Of a stretch of DNA of 64,000 nt, positions 36,370 to 44,414 are shown piece after piece. Under the pieces are notes generated by a model. It ran no database searches and was not told the origin of the DNA. It worked only from the letters and a program-made list of their open reading frames with translations. Position numbers and translations under genes: made by a program. This DNA comes from Hymenobacter sedentarius (GTDB lineage: Bacteria; Bacteroidota; Bacteroidia; Cytophagales; Hymenobacteraceae): positions 620,001 through 684,000 of the forward strand of contig NZ_CP013909.1 in NCBI RefSeq assembly GCF_001507645.1, read 5' to 3'. How positions within the stretch are numbered: position 1 is the stretch's first letter; each line of letters begins with the position of its first letter.

Positions 36370-36598
36370 CCCATGCAAACTCCATTGCTGCCGTGGCTCC
36401 GAGCTTTTGGAGCGCCCTTGCAGGGGCCACGTCAGGTTCACCATTCCGGTCAAAAACCATGGCTCTAAAAAACGTCTACGTGCAGCCAGTCGCTCTAAAC
36501 AGGCAAAAGCTCACACAGCCGTTTCTCGCGCAGCAGGTCGTGGCGGAGGGCGGCTCCCGGCGTTCTTCCATTAATAGCTCAACTTCCCTACCCCCGCC

Positions 36599-37060
36599 AT
36601 GCTAGTAGCCGTCCTCAACACCCTCTTCGACCGCGACCTGAACAAGCTGCGCCAGGAAATCGAAGCGTATCAGGACGAGCAGGCCCTGTGGCGCATCGAG
36701 TCGGGCATTAGCAACTCGGGCGGCAACCTCTGCCTGCACCTGCTCGGCAACCTCAACACTTACATCGGCGCGGAACTGGGCCACAGCGGCTACGTCCGGC
36801 ACCGCGACCTGGAGTTTTCGGCCCGGGATGTTCCCCGCACCGAACTACTCGCCGGCATCGCCGCGACCCGGCGCGTGGTGGAGGCAGCGCTTACGGCGCT
36901 GGCCGACGAGCAGCTCGCCGCCGAATACCCCGTGGTGGTGTTCGACGCGCCCACGTCTGTGGGCTACATGCTGATGCACCTCGCCACCCACCTCACCTAC
37001 CACCTGGGCCAAATCAACTACCACCGCCGCTTGCTGGACAAGAACGTAGCCGCATGCTAG
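36599..37060 (+). CDS. DinB-family protein (DUF1572-like)
   Basis: A 153-residue four-helix-bundle protein of the DinB/YfiT superfamily. Histidines suitable for the metal triad are seen at LHLLGNLNTYI (near residue 43) and in the pair MHLATHLTYHLGQINYHRR near the C-terminus. Such proteins are metal-dependent transferases that use bacillithiol, mycothiol or glutathione, or have no known activity. It stands alone; the 230 bases before it hold no gene. The motif AGCTCAAC lies about 15 bases before the start. Confidence 0.82.
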   Translation: MLVAVLNTLFDRDLNKLRQEIEAYQDEQALWRIESGISNSGGNLCLHLLGNLNTYIGAELGHSGYVRHRDLEFSARDVPRTELLAGIAATRRVVEAALTALADEQLAAEYPVVVFDAPTSVGYMLMHLATHLTYHLGQINYHRRLLDKNVAAC

Positions 37061-37099
37061 CGTGAGGGTTGGCGGTAGCGCTGTCAGCGCGCCTCCATA

Positions 37100-37145
37100 G
37101 GCCCCGAATGCTTTTGCTGCCTTTGCAGCAAAAGCATTTGGGGCC
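37100..37145 (+). terminator. Stem-loop after the DinB gene
   Basis: A 21-bp stem with one mismatch (ggccccgaatgcttttgctgc, 37100-37120, with 37125-37145) and a 4-base loop. There is no downstream T run, so it may be a Rho-independent terminator of weak type or an RNA-stability element. Confidence 0.6.
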
Positions 37146-37215
37146 TTCTGGTATTGCTGTATTTAATATTCTTCGACTTATGCTCTTTCAGGACTAAAAG
37201 ACGCTGAACTTGAAT

Positions 37216-37223
37216 TACCTTTG
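37216..37223 (+). promoter_or_regulatory. -7 box TACCTTTG, with a long leader
   Basis: Exact TAnnTTTG match, 186 bases ahead of the first gene of the 37410-40613 operon, implying a leader of about 180 bases. The rest of the gap 37146-37409 is A/T-rich and holds no supportable gene. Confidence 0.5.
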
Positions 37224-37409
37224 GCAGGCTCATATTGTAATATTTTTCATTGCAATTATTATAGCACCTGTCAAACTCCATCGCGCAGCGTTTCTAATAG
37301 AAGCATTGCTTCTGCCGGCATTCACCCCGCAACGGCGCGAGGCTGCTGATGGAGACCTCACCCTACCACGCACCCAAGCCAGGACGCCTTAGAAAACGGA
37401 GCAGTACGC

Positions 37410-38459
37410 ATGAAAATAACCCACTACGCACTTGTCACGCTCCTGCTCCTTGGCCTGCTGTTGGGCATCGCCCCACGCGCCGCAGCCCAACGAACCCAAA
37501 TCCGGGGGTTTGTGGACGCGCTGGCCTACTACCAAAACGGCAAAGTCAACTTTGGGCTGGGCGAACAGGACTTGTTTATCACGTCTGAGATAACGGAGCG
37601 CCTGTCCTTTCTGGGGGAAACCGTTTTCAAGTTCTCGCCCGCTTCGCCCACCGATTTCGATATCAGCGTCGAGCGCATCATCCTGAAATACAACTACGCC
37701 GGCAACCACAGCGTCTTACTGGGCAAGCACCACACGCCCATCAACTACTGGAACGACACCTACCACCACGGCCGGGTGTTCTTCCCCACCATCGACCGGC
37801 CCCTGCTGTTTGCGCAGGGCATCATCCCGCTCCACACCACGGGTGTGAGCCTGCAGGGCCAGAACCTGGGCCGCCTGCGCTTCGGCTACGACGCCATGGT
37901 GGGCAACGGCATCGGCTCGGGAGATGTGATGGACAACAACCCGCTCAAGTCCGCGACGCTGGCCGTGCACATCAAGCCCACCGACGGCATGCGGCTGGGG
38001 GCCTCCCTCTACCACGATGCCATCTCCAAGGGCAGTACCGCGCACAACCACTCGGGCGGGGTAATGCCGGTGGCCCTCACCCGCATCAACCAGGACATTG
38101 TGACGGGCTCCATCTCCTACAACGACTCGGTGTTCTCCAAGAAGTTCGAATTGCTGGCCGAGAGCAGCGTGGTCAACAGCCGCTCCGATAGCCTCGGCAC
38201 GCAGCGCGCGGTAGCCACCTACGTGTACGCCGGCCTGCGCCTCACCGACAAGCTCATCCCCTACGTGCGCTTCGATGACATTCGCTTCACCACCAGCCGG
38301 GAGGTGTACTTCATGTCAAACAACACCCGGTCCTTCGTTGGGGGGCTGCGCTATGAGATAAATTACCTGGCCGTCGTGAAGCTCGAATACCAGCACGCCA
38401 ACAGCCCCTTGTACCCCACCCCCGACAAGGTCACCTTCCAGATTGCCGTTGGCTTTTAA
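37410..38459 (+). CDS. Predicted outer-membrane beta-barrel, porin-like
   Basis: A 349-residue exported protein with a long signal peptide (ALVTLLLLGLLLGIAPRAAA). The mature part begins RTQIRGFVDALAYYQNGKV and contains repeated amphipathic strands with an LLGKHHTPINYWND segment, GRLRFGYDAMVGNGIG and a terminal VTFQIAVGF that ends in aromatic Phe, the usual outer-membrane assembly signal. It looks like a small Bacteroidota porin, possibly distantly related to phosphate-selective types. It is the first gene of a three-gene run with a PstS-like protein (7-base spacing) and a sensor-kinase-like protein. Confidence 0.75.
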   Translation: MKITHYALVTLLLLGLLLGIAPRAAAQRTQIRGFVDALAYYQNGKVNFGLGEQDLFITSEITERLSFLGETVFKFSPASPTDFDISVERIILKYNYAGNHSVLLGKHHTPINYWNDTYHHGRVFFPTIDRPLLFAQGIIPLHTTGVSLQGQNLGRLRFGYDAMVGNGIGSGDVMDNNPLKSATLAVHIKPTDGMRLGASLYHDAISKGSTAHNHSGGVMPVALTRINQDIVTGSISYNDSVFSKKFELLAESSVVNSRSDSLGTQRAVATYVYAGLRLTDKLIPYVRFDDIRFTTSREVYFMSNNTRSFVGGLRYEINYLAVVKLEYQHANSPLYPTPDKVTFQIAVGF

Positions 38460-38465
38460 TCCGTT

Positions 38466-38918
38466 ATGCATATGGCTTTGGTTTATCGAATTACACTCTG
38501 TTTGCTCTTGCTCCTCGGGTGCTGCCCCGCCCCGGCACAGGCGCAGGACCAGAACTTGGCGGTGATTGGCAACGGCAAAGGGGTGCCGCCCGAAATGAAG
38601 CTGGCGCAGCTCAGAGCGACCCTGAAAGGGGAAAAGCTGCGCTGGCCCGACGGCAGCAAAGTGGTGATTGCCCTGCTGAAAACCACCACGCCCATTGGCC
38701 AGAACACCAGCAAAAAAATCTACAACATGAGCGCCAACGAGCTCAATAAATACTGGCTGGCGCTGGTGTTCCAGGGCAAAGCCGACGCGCCCAACTTCTT
38801 CAACTCAGAAGCCGAGCTGGCCGACTTTGTGGCGCAAACCACCGGCGCCATCGGCGTGGTGAATCAGCCCGGGCCGAACAGCAAAACCATTACCATCGAC
38901 GGGAAGAAATATCTATAA
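38466..38918 (+). CDS. Short PstS-like phosphate-binding family protein
   Basis: A 150-residue exported protein with a signal peptide (LCLLLLLGCCPAPAQA). The mature part, LAVIGNGKGVPPEMKLAQLR ... LLKTTTPIGQNTSKKIYNM ... NKYWLALVFQGK ... TTGAIGVVNQPG, matches half of the PBP-like fold found in short 'phosphate ABC transporter substrate-binding' proteins, including the late GAIGV segment. It is much shorter than true PstS (about 320 residues), so it may be a sensory ligand-binding protein and not a transporter part. No Pst permease genes are nearby. Start codon is 7 bases after the barrel gene. Confidence 0.75.
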   Translation: MHMALVYRITLCLLLLLGCCPAPAQAQDQNLAVIGNGKGVPPEMKLAQLRATLKGEKLRWPDGSKVVIALLKTTTPIGQNTSKKIYNMSANELNKYWLALVFQGKADAPNFFNSEAELADFVAQTTGAIGVVNQPGPNSKTITIDGKKYL

Positions 38919-38960
38919 CACTCGCCCCCATCTGCCCTGCTACCCCAGGGCCTGCCTGGT

Positions 38961-40613
38961 ATGGTACACAGCCCCCGCCATTCGTCCTTCCTGCGAGTCA
39001 TCCGCCACTTGCGCCTCACGGTCAAGACCAAAATCTGGTTGGCCGTGACGAGCATTGTCGTGTTGTTCTCCTTCTTCGTGCTGTTCTACCTGCCCGTCAT
39101 TCAGGAGCGCAGCCTGCTGAACAACTTCAACAAGGACGTGCAAAACCAAGCCAATACGGTGGCGCTGGGGGTGAAAATTGCCATGACCGAACAAAATTTC
39201 CAGGGCGTGCAAACCGCCATGGACTTTGTGAAGAAAGACCCGCTCCTGCAGTTCGTGAGCCTGCTCCAGACCGATACCACCTGGAACGCCACCCGCACCC
39301 AGTACCGCATCAGGCGAACGGTTTTCAGGACCTACCCCGAGCGAAAAAAGATAAACGTCGACGCCACTTCCACCGACTCCACGGTGGTGCAGCGGGCTCC
39401 TTTCCAGACGCCGATGATGACCGGCGAAATCATGCTGGCCTTCTCCACCCGGGAAATTGTGCAAAGCAAAAGGCAGATTCGCGTCACTTCGCTGTTTTTC
39501 AGCTTCCTGGTATTCAGCATCGGCATTGGAATTGGCTTTGGCTTGGCCAGAAACATCTCCGTGCCGGTCCTCAAGCTGCGCGATGCCGCCACCAAAGTGG
39601 GCCGGGGCGACCTCACCCAACGCGTGCAAAGCAATTCGCGGGATGAGATTGGGGAGTTGGGCACGGCCTTCAACAAAATGGTGACCGACCTCTCCACCAC
39701 GCGCCAGGAGCTCGAAGCCCGCACCAGCGAGCTGCTGGTCGAGCAGCGCAAGTCGGATGACCTACTCGAAGGCCTCAAGCGCACGCTGGCCGACCTGCGC
39801 GAAACCCAGGAGCAGCTCATCCGGCAGGAGAAGCTGGCCTCCATCGGCCAGCTCACCAAAGGCTTGGTAGACCGGCTGCTCAACCCCTTGAGCTATGTCA
39901 GCAACTTTGCCGATGTGTCGACCGAGCTGCTGGCGGAGTGCCAGGAGCTGCTCACCTCCGGCGCCTACGCGCACGACGAGCCCCTGCAGGCGGAACTGGT
40001 GTCCTTGCTCGCCATGATTGAAACCAACACCGGCAAAATCAAAGAGCACGGCTCCAGCCTCACCCGGATAGTCCGCAGCATGGACAAACTCCTGCAAGTC
40101 AAATCAGCTCAATTTGTCGAAGTCGACCTCAACTCGTTCGTGGGCGAGCAGCTGGCGGCGTACCGCCACGAGCTGGACGAAGCCTACCGGGGGGTTACGC
40201 TGGAGCTGATTGCAGGCCGCAACCCGGAAAATATCGGCGTTCGAATTGTGCCCACGGAGATGAGCACGGTCCTGTTCAGCCTGCTCAACAATGCGATGTA
40301 CGCGGTGTACGAGAAGTCCCTGCGCGACCCGGATTTCCAGCCCATGCTCACCATTGCCACGGTCTTTCAGGAGGCCGGCGTAGCCATCCAGGTGCACGAC
40401 AATGGCGCGGGCATCTCCCCCGTCGAAAAAGAACAGCTGTTTTCTCCCTTCTTCACTACCAAGCCCACCTCCAAAGGCACCGGCCTGGGCCTGTTCATCA
40501 GCCAGGATATTGTCCGGACCCACAAAGGACACATCACCGTTGAGACCCAGCAAGACGTGCGCACCACCTTTACCATCAACCTGCCCACCGCAGCCGCCGT
40601 GCCCGTGGGTTGA
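38961..40613 (+). CDS. HAMP sensor kinase-like protein without the phospho-acceptor histidine
   Basis: A 550-residue inner-membrane protein: TM1 about 24-46, a periplasmic region of about 130 residues, TM2 about 175-195, HAMP (RNISVPVLKLRDAATKVGRGD), a coiled coil, then a dimerisation region EKLASIGQLTKGLVDRLLNP. In ordinary kinases of this type the last part reads A-G-I-A-H-E-x-x-N-P; here Asp304 (D in VDRLLNP) replaces His. The HATPase_c domain looks intact: LFSLLNNAMYAVYE (N box), VHDNGAGI (G1), SKGTGLGLFISQDIV (G2). It may be an ATP-binding signalling protein that does not autophosphorylate on this His. It follows the PstS-like gene by 42 bases, so it probably reports on that protein or its ligand. 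Confidence 0.85.
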   Translation: MVHSPRHSSFLRVIRHLRLTVKTKIWLAVTSIVVLFSFFVLFYLPVIQERSLLNNFNKDVQNQANTVALGVKIAMTEQNFQGVQTAMDFVKKDPLLQFVSLLQTDTTWNATRTQYRIRRTVFRTYPERKKINVDATSTDSTVVQRAPFQTPMMTGEIMLAFSTREIVQSKRQIRVTSLFFSFLVFSIGIGIGFGLARNISVPVLKLRDAATKVGRGDLTQRVQSNSRDEIGELGTAFNKMVTDLSTTRQELEARTSELLVEQRKSDDLLEGLKRTLADLRETQEQLIRQEKLASIGQLTKGLVDRLLNPLSYVSNFADVSTELLAECQELLTSGAYAHDEPLQAELVSLLAMIETNTGKIKEHGSSLTRIVRSMDKLLQVKSAQFVEVDLNSFVGEQLAAYRHELDEAYRGVTLELIAGRNPENIGVRIVPTEMSTVLFSLLNNAMYAVYEKSLRDPDFQPMLTIATVFQEAGVAIQVHDNGAGISPVEKEQLFSPFFTTKPTSKGTGLGLFISQDIVRTHKGHITVETQQDVRTTFTINLPTAAAVPVG

Positions 40614-40768
40614 TGGCTTGGGCGTGGGCAGAGATTGAGCTGGGCGTAGCCATCGTATAGCCGGCGCTTCGGTAGCTCAATTCCCCTGCGCGCTCTTGGC
40701 GCTCCAAGGCTTCTTGCGTTCTAACTTGCGACTACGACCAACGTAAACGCACCTATTTTCAGCGCACT

Positions 40769-41167
40769 ATGGCCCAGCGCATTCTCTACGACGTTCCCAC
40801 CCTCACCATCGCCTACGACTACACCGACGACTGGCTGTACCTCGACTGGCATGGCAACCTCGACAACGAGACGGTGATGAGCGGGGCCCTCAAGCTGCTG
40901 GAGCTGCTCAAGCAAGAGCGCTGCACCAAGGTGCTCAACGACAACACCCGCACCACCGGCCTGTGGGACGATGCCGCCATGTGGGGCGGCGAAGTATTTT
41001 TTCCGCAGCTCTACGAAGCCGGCTGCCGCCACTTCGCTTGGGTATTCTCGCGCGAGCGGTTCAGCCAGCTCTCGGCCGAGCTGGCCGTGCAGCGCACGCT
41101 GTCCGGCATCGGCATCATGACGTTCCACGACCTGCCCACGGCGGCCGAATGGCTGCGGCACGTGTAA
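40769..41167 (+). CDS. STAS/SpoIIAA-like small protein, paralogue of the gene at 195
   Basis: A 132-residue cytosolic protein, the same length as its paralogue at 195-593 and alignable without gaps: LTIAYDY, KVLNDNTRTTGLWDDAAMWGG, HFAWVFSRERFSQLS. Predicted alternating strands and helices fit a small STAS/SpoIIAA-like domain. There is no membrane segment or signal peptide. It follows the kinase-like gene by 155 bases on the same strand; whether it belongs to that operon is uncertain, since STAS proteins often partner with ATPases of the kinase fold. Confidence 0.6.
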   Translation: MAQRILYDVPTLTIAYDYTDDWLYLDWHGNLDNETVMSGALKLLELLKQERCTKVLNDNTRTTGLWDDAAMWGGEVFFPQLYEAGCRHFAWVFSRERFSQLSAELAVQRTLSGIGIMTFHDLPTAAEWLRHV

Positions 41168-41307
41168 GCCGCGCCACTGCCGTCTTTGGCGTTGCCTTCG
41201 CCCCTTACCACTGCCGCTTAAGCACCGCTCTCGCGCGAGCCATCCCCACACCCATCCCGCTTAGGGGATGCCCGCCGGGCAGTTCCCGATTGCCATTTCC
41301 CCCGCTG

Positions 41308-41345
41308 CCGCCTCCTTCTTTTTTTAAGAAGCAGGCGGTTTTCTT
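41308..41345 (+). terminator. Terminator after the STAS-like gene
   Basis: A 13-bp stem with one mismatch (ccgcctccttctt, 41308-41320; aagaagcaggcgg, 41326-41338) followed by a T-rich run. Confidence 0.75.
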
Positions 41346-41749
41346 TTTTTCAATGGATGAAGGATGAAAAAAGTGGCGCCGGAATTGCTAAATTATATAT
41401 AAAGTGGCACGCTTGAGCTGATTTTTCCTATTCGTTACGCGCAAGCTGCTGTGTACTCAGCCCTTCCAGCTGCATTGTGATTTTTCCTAATCCGTAAGCC
41501 TACACTCGTGTTTTCTGGGTAAAATCAAATTATAACCAACCTGGCTACCTCAGCGGCCATCAGTATGGCCCGAAATCTGCTCTCCGTATTTATCAACCAG
41601 CAATCATCCAAACATAGTGGATAATGGTTGTTTGCCAGAATTCAGGAAAGCAAATAATCCGTATTTATCCCCGTGTTTTTCACCAAGTGCGAGCGTTCGT
41701 TGGTCGGTTACTTTCGGGCATTTATCCGAAATAATCATACTTCATCTTC
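41346..41749. promoter_or_regulatory. A/T-rich upstream region of the GH43 gene with short direct repeats
   Basis: About 400 bases with no supportable gene, far richer in A/T than the flanks. It has two copies of TGATTTTTCCTA (41419-41430, 41478-41489) and two of CCGTATTTATC (about 41583 and 41659), with a related GCATTTATCCG at about 41718. The spacing suggests binding sites of a regulator for the downstream glycosidase, but none is known. Confidence 0.45.
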
Positions 41750-41763
41750 CGGAATCGATTCCG
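41750..41763. promoter_or_regulatory. 14-bp palindrome, LacI-type operator candidate
   Basis: Perfect palindrome CGGAATCGATTCCG with a central CG, the shape of LacI-family operators. It sits 7 bases before a near-consensus -7 box (TACCTTGG, 41770-41777) and about 80 bases before the GH43 start, where a repressor would block transcription. Confidence 0.5.
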
Positions 41764-41841
41764 ATTATGTACCTTGGTAGTGTGGTAAGCTGAACCGCGT
41801 TAGGGTTGGCCTATCTTTCTAAACTCCTTGCACCTCCCACC

Positions 41842-43392
41842 GTGTCAATCGAACTAGAATCGGCGGCCCATCTGGCCCCCCACGCCTTGGCCTTTTCGCC
41901 AGAAATTGCCCCGGCCGTCACCCGTCGTTCCTACGACCACGTGGTGCTGCCCGGCGACTTCCCCGACCCCACCGTCACCAAGATTGGCGATACTTACTGG
42001 GCCAGCGCCACCTCGGCCGAGTGGGGCGCCGTGTTCCCCTTGTTCACGTCTCAAAACCTGATTGACTGGGAGCTGGTCGGCCACGTGTTTCCGAACAAGC
42101 TGCCCGATTGGGCCGGCTCGAACTTCTGGGCGCCCGAGTTCCACTGCGAAAACGGCCGCACCTATATGTACTACACGGCCCGCAAAAAAGGCGGCATGCT
42201 GTGCGTGGCCGTGGCCAGCGCCGACCACCCCGCCGGCCCCTACACCGACCACGGCCCGCTGGTGGGCCAGGAAGCTGGCTCCATCGACGGCTTTGCCATG
42301 CCCGACGAGAACGGCGACCTCTACCTCATCTGGAAGGAAGACGGCAACTCCTGCTACCAGGACACGCCCATCTGGGCCCAGCGCCTCAACGACGAGCGCA
42401 CCGCCCTCATCGGCGAAGCCACCGAGCTGTTTGGCAACGACGTTACCTGGGAAGGCCCGCTCGTGGAAGGCTCGGCCCTGGTGCACCACAACGGCTACTT
42501 CTACATGTTCTACGCCGGCAACAGCTGCTGCGGCAAGGGCTGCAACTACGCCACCGGCGTGGCCCGCTCCCGGGCCCTGCTCGGCCCCTGGGAGAAGTAC
42601 GACCAGAACCCCATCCTGGACCGTAACACCACCTGGAAGTGCCCCGGCCACGGCACCGTGACCCAGATGGATGGCCGCTGGTTTTTGCTGCACCACGCCT
42701 ACCTCGCCGACAGCCACGAGTTTGTGGGCCGGCAGGGCATCCTCAGCGAGTTCACCTGGAACGCCGACAACTGGCCCGAGTTTGAGCGCCGCAGCCCCCA
42801 GGCCGCGCCCATCAGGGACCTGGCCCGGCTCAACATTGCCGACGAGTTCGGCGGGGACCGGCTTGGGCTGGAATGGCAGTGGCCCATTGGCCAGCAGCCG
42901 GTTGCGGCCGTGCGCAACGGGCAGCTGCACCTGCAAGCCGATGGCTCGCGCCTCGGGGCCGTGGTGGCCCGGCGCTCGCACGTGGCCACCTACAAAGCCG
43001 CTACCACGCTCGACCTGGCCAAGCTGCCCGCCGACACCTACGCCGGCCTGGCCGCCGTGGGCGACCCCTACAACGCCCTGGCCATTATGGCGGGCAACGG
43101 CAAGGTGCAAATCTGGCACGTGAAAAGCGGCAAGCAGCAGTCGCTGGTGCAGGTGTTTGTGGACCCGTGCGATACCATCACGCTGCGCCTCGAAGTGTGG
43201 GGCGGCCAGCGCTACCGTTTCGCCTACAGCACCGATGGCGCCACCTGGCTGGCCCTGCCCACCGACAACTTCAGCCTCAACGGCACCTACCTGCCGCCCT
43301 GGGACCGGGGCGTGCGCGTGGCGCTGGTGGCCCAGGGCGACGAAGGGAACTCGGCCATTTTCAATAACTTCATCATCCTCAACAAGCGCTAA
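41842..43392 (+). CDS. Family 43 glycoside hydrolase with C-terminal beta-sandwich
   Basis: A 516-residue enzyme, arabinofuranosidase/xylosidase type. The N-terminal five-bladed propeller has the catalytic Asp in PGDFPDPTV, the pKa-modulating Asp in GSIDGFAMP and the general acid Glu in WEGPLVEGSAL. A C-terminal concanavalin-like domain (IADEFGGDRLGLEWQWP ... FAYSTDGATWLALP ... FNNFIIL) follows, as in GH43 beta-xylosidases. No signal peptide is seen, so it is probably cytosolic and acts on imported oligosaccharides. I chose GTG 41842 as start; a TTG at 41806 in frame is the alternative, but a TATCTTT box overlies that stretch. A strong terminator follows. Confidence 0.85.
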   Translation: MSIELESAAHLAPHALAFSPEIAPAVTRRSYDHVVLPGDFPDPTVTKIGDTYWASATSAEWGAVFPLFTSQNLIDWELVGHVFPNKLPDWAGSNFWAPEFHCENGRTYMYYTARKKGGMLCVAVASADHPAGPYTDHGPLVGQEAGSIDGFAMPDENGDLYLIWKEDGNSCYQDTPIWAQRLNDERTALIGEATELFGNDVTWEGPLVEGSALVHHNGYFYMFYAGNSCCGKGCNYATGVARSRALLGPWEKYDQNPILDRNTTWKCPGHGTVTQMDGRWFLLHHAYLADSHEFVGRQGILSEFTWNADNWPEFERRSPQAAPIRDLARLNIADEFGGDRLGLEWQWPIGQQPVAAVRNGQLHLQADGSRLGAVVARRSHVATYKAATTLDLAKLPADTYAGLAAVGDPYNALAIMAGNGKVQIWHVKSGKQQSLVQVFVDPCDTITLRLEVWGGQRYRFAYSTDGATWLALPTDNFSLNGTYLPPWDRGVRVALVAQGDEGNSAIFNNFIILNKR

Positions 43393-43411
43393 GTCGTGGT
43401 TGCGAACCGTT

Positions 43412-43449
43412 AAAAGGCCAGGCTGCCCCAACGGGTGGCCTGGCCTTTT
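43412..43449 (+). terminator. Terminator of the GH43 gene
   Basis: 12-bp stem aaaaggccaggc (43412-43423) / gcctggcctttt (43438-43449) followed by T residues, 20 bases after the stop. Confidence 0.88.
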
Positions 43450-43505
43450 TGGGTAAATGAGCTGCCGCCGGGTACGCAGCCCAATTCTGCCTGCTTATAA
43501 AGCAA

Positions 43506-43535
43506 CAGCGCCCGGCACTTCCGTGCCGGGCGCTG
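43506..43535 (-). terminator. Hairpin downstream of the Ser/Lys-rich gene
   Basis: 13-bp perfect stem cagcgcccggcac (43506-43518) and complement (43523-43535), 4-base loop, 29 bases past the stop codon of the minus-strand gene; no T run. Confidence 0.6.
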
Positions 43536-43563
43536 CCCGTGTGGTTCGCGTCACGCGGCTGGT

Positions 43564-44283
43564 TTAGCGGCGGTGATGCTTGGTTTTGCTTTTCGACTTC
43601 GATTTCGAAGGGCTGCTCTTCTTCGAGGACTTGTGCTCGCGCGAGCTGCTTTTCTTGGCGCTGCTCTTTTTGCTGCTGTGCGTGTCGTGCTTCTTGCTTT
43701 TGGATTTGCTGCTCTTGCTTTTCTCGCTTTTCGAAGCGCTTTTCTTCTTGGAGCTTTTGCTGGCTTTGGCGTGGGTGCCCGACTTGCTTTTGGATTTCGA
43801 CTTGCTGCTGCGCGACTCGGCTTTACTGTGCGATTTGGACTTGTGGCTGCGCGAGGAGGAGTGGTGGCGGGCGGCGCGGCGGGCTTCGGCGCGAGCCTCG
43901 GCTTTGGCCTCGGCTTTGGCTTCGGCGCGGGCTTCTTCGCGGCGGGCGGCGCGGCGCGCGGCTAAGGCTTCGGTGTGGCGGGCCTCGTAGCTCCGGGTGG
44001 TGTGGGCCGGCACGGCGGCGCTGTTGGCTTCTTCGGCGCTTTCGCTGTAGTGGGCGGTGGCGTCGGATTCGGGGGCGGCGGTGTTCTCTTCGGCATTGGC
44101 TTTAGGCGCCTCAGCTACGACTTTCTTCCGACGCACCGGCATCAGGAAATCCCGCTCGGCGCGTTCGCGCAGGCTGAGGTTCTCCTCCCCGGGCAGCTTC
44201 GATACTATGGTCTGCTTCTCGGTTTGAGCTTGTGCGCTGCTGAACGTCAGGAGCAGCGAAAAGAGAACAAATAGGTGCTTCAT
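43564..44283 (-). CDS. Secreted low-complexity Ser/Lys-rich basic protein
   Basis: A 239-residue protein with a signal peptide (MKHLFVLFSLLLTFSSAQAQ). Residues 21-85 are mixed. A charged Ala/Glu/Arg block (REEARAEAKAEAKAEARAEA, about 115-135) probably forms one helix. The last ~105 residues are almost only Ser, Lys and His (HSSSRSHKSKSHSKAE ... KSKSKSKTKHHRR), strongly basic and disordered. It resembles polycationic, silaffin- or histone-tail-like proteins in composition only. No family is recognised. Possible roles are binding of nucleic acid, acidic polysaccharide or minerals at the cell surface; none is shown. Confidence 0.75.
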   Translation of the reverse strand: MKHLFVLFSLLLTFSSAQAQTEKQTIVSKLPGEENLSLRERAERDFLMPVRRKKVVAEAPKANAEENTAAPESDATAHYSESAEEANSAAVPAHTTRSYEARHTEALAARRAARREEARAEAKAEAKAEARAEARRAARHHSSSRSHKSKSHSKAESRSSKSKSKSKSGTHAKASKSSKKKSASKSEKSKSSKSKSKKHDTHSSKKSSAKKSSSREHKSSKKSSPSKSKSKSKTKHHRR

Positions 44284-44311
44284 AGATGATTAATATAAAT
44301 CCGACAGAAGA

Positions 44312-44319
44312 CAAAGCTA
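44312..44319 (-). promoter_or_regulatory. -7 box TAGCTTTG for the Ser/Lys-rich gene
   Basis: Reverse-strand match to TAnnTTTG 28 bases before the start codon at 44283. Confidence 0.55.
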
Positions 44320-44414
44320 CAGAGCACCCCGGTTAAATGCAAGGCCAAAGTCGTTTTAAACGTCGGAAAAGGCCTTTGCTTAGCCCAATGGCCTATTTCG
44401 CCGAGCCAGCCGCT

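Noticed and set aside
36495..36577. Minus-strand tail translating to RTPGAALRHDLLREKRLCELL
   Set aside because: Protein-like in look but only 26 codons and bounded by stops; at most a gene fossil.
37210..37392. A 60-codon frame with a hydrophobic start
   Set aside because: It begins at a TTG inside the likely promoter box, and the later part has no protein-like character.
43600..43900. Dense short repeats that might suggest a repeat array or CRISPR
   Set aside because: They are Ser/Lys codon repeats in a coding gene; there are no regular repeat-spacer units.
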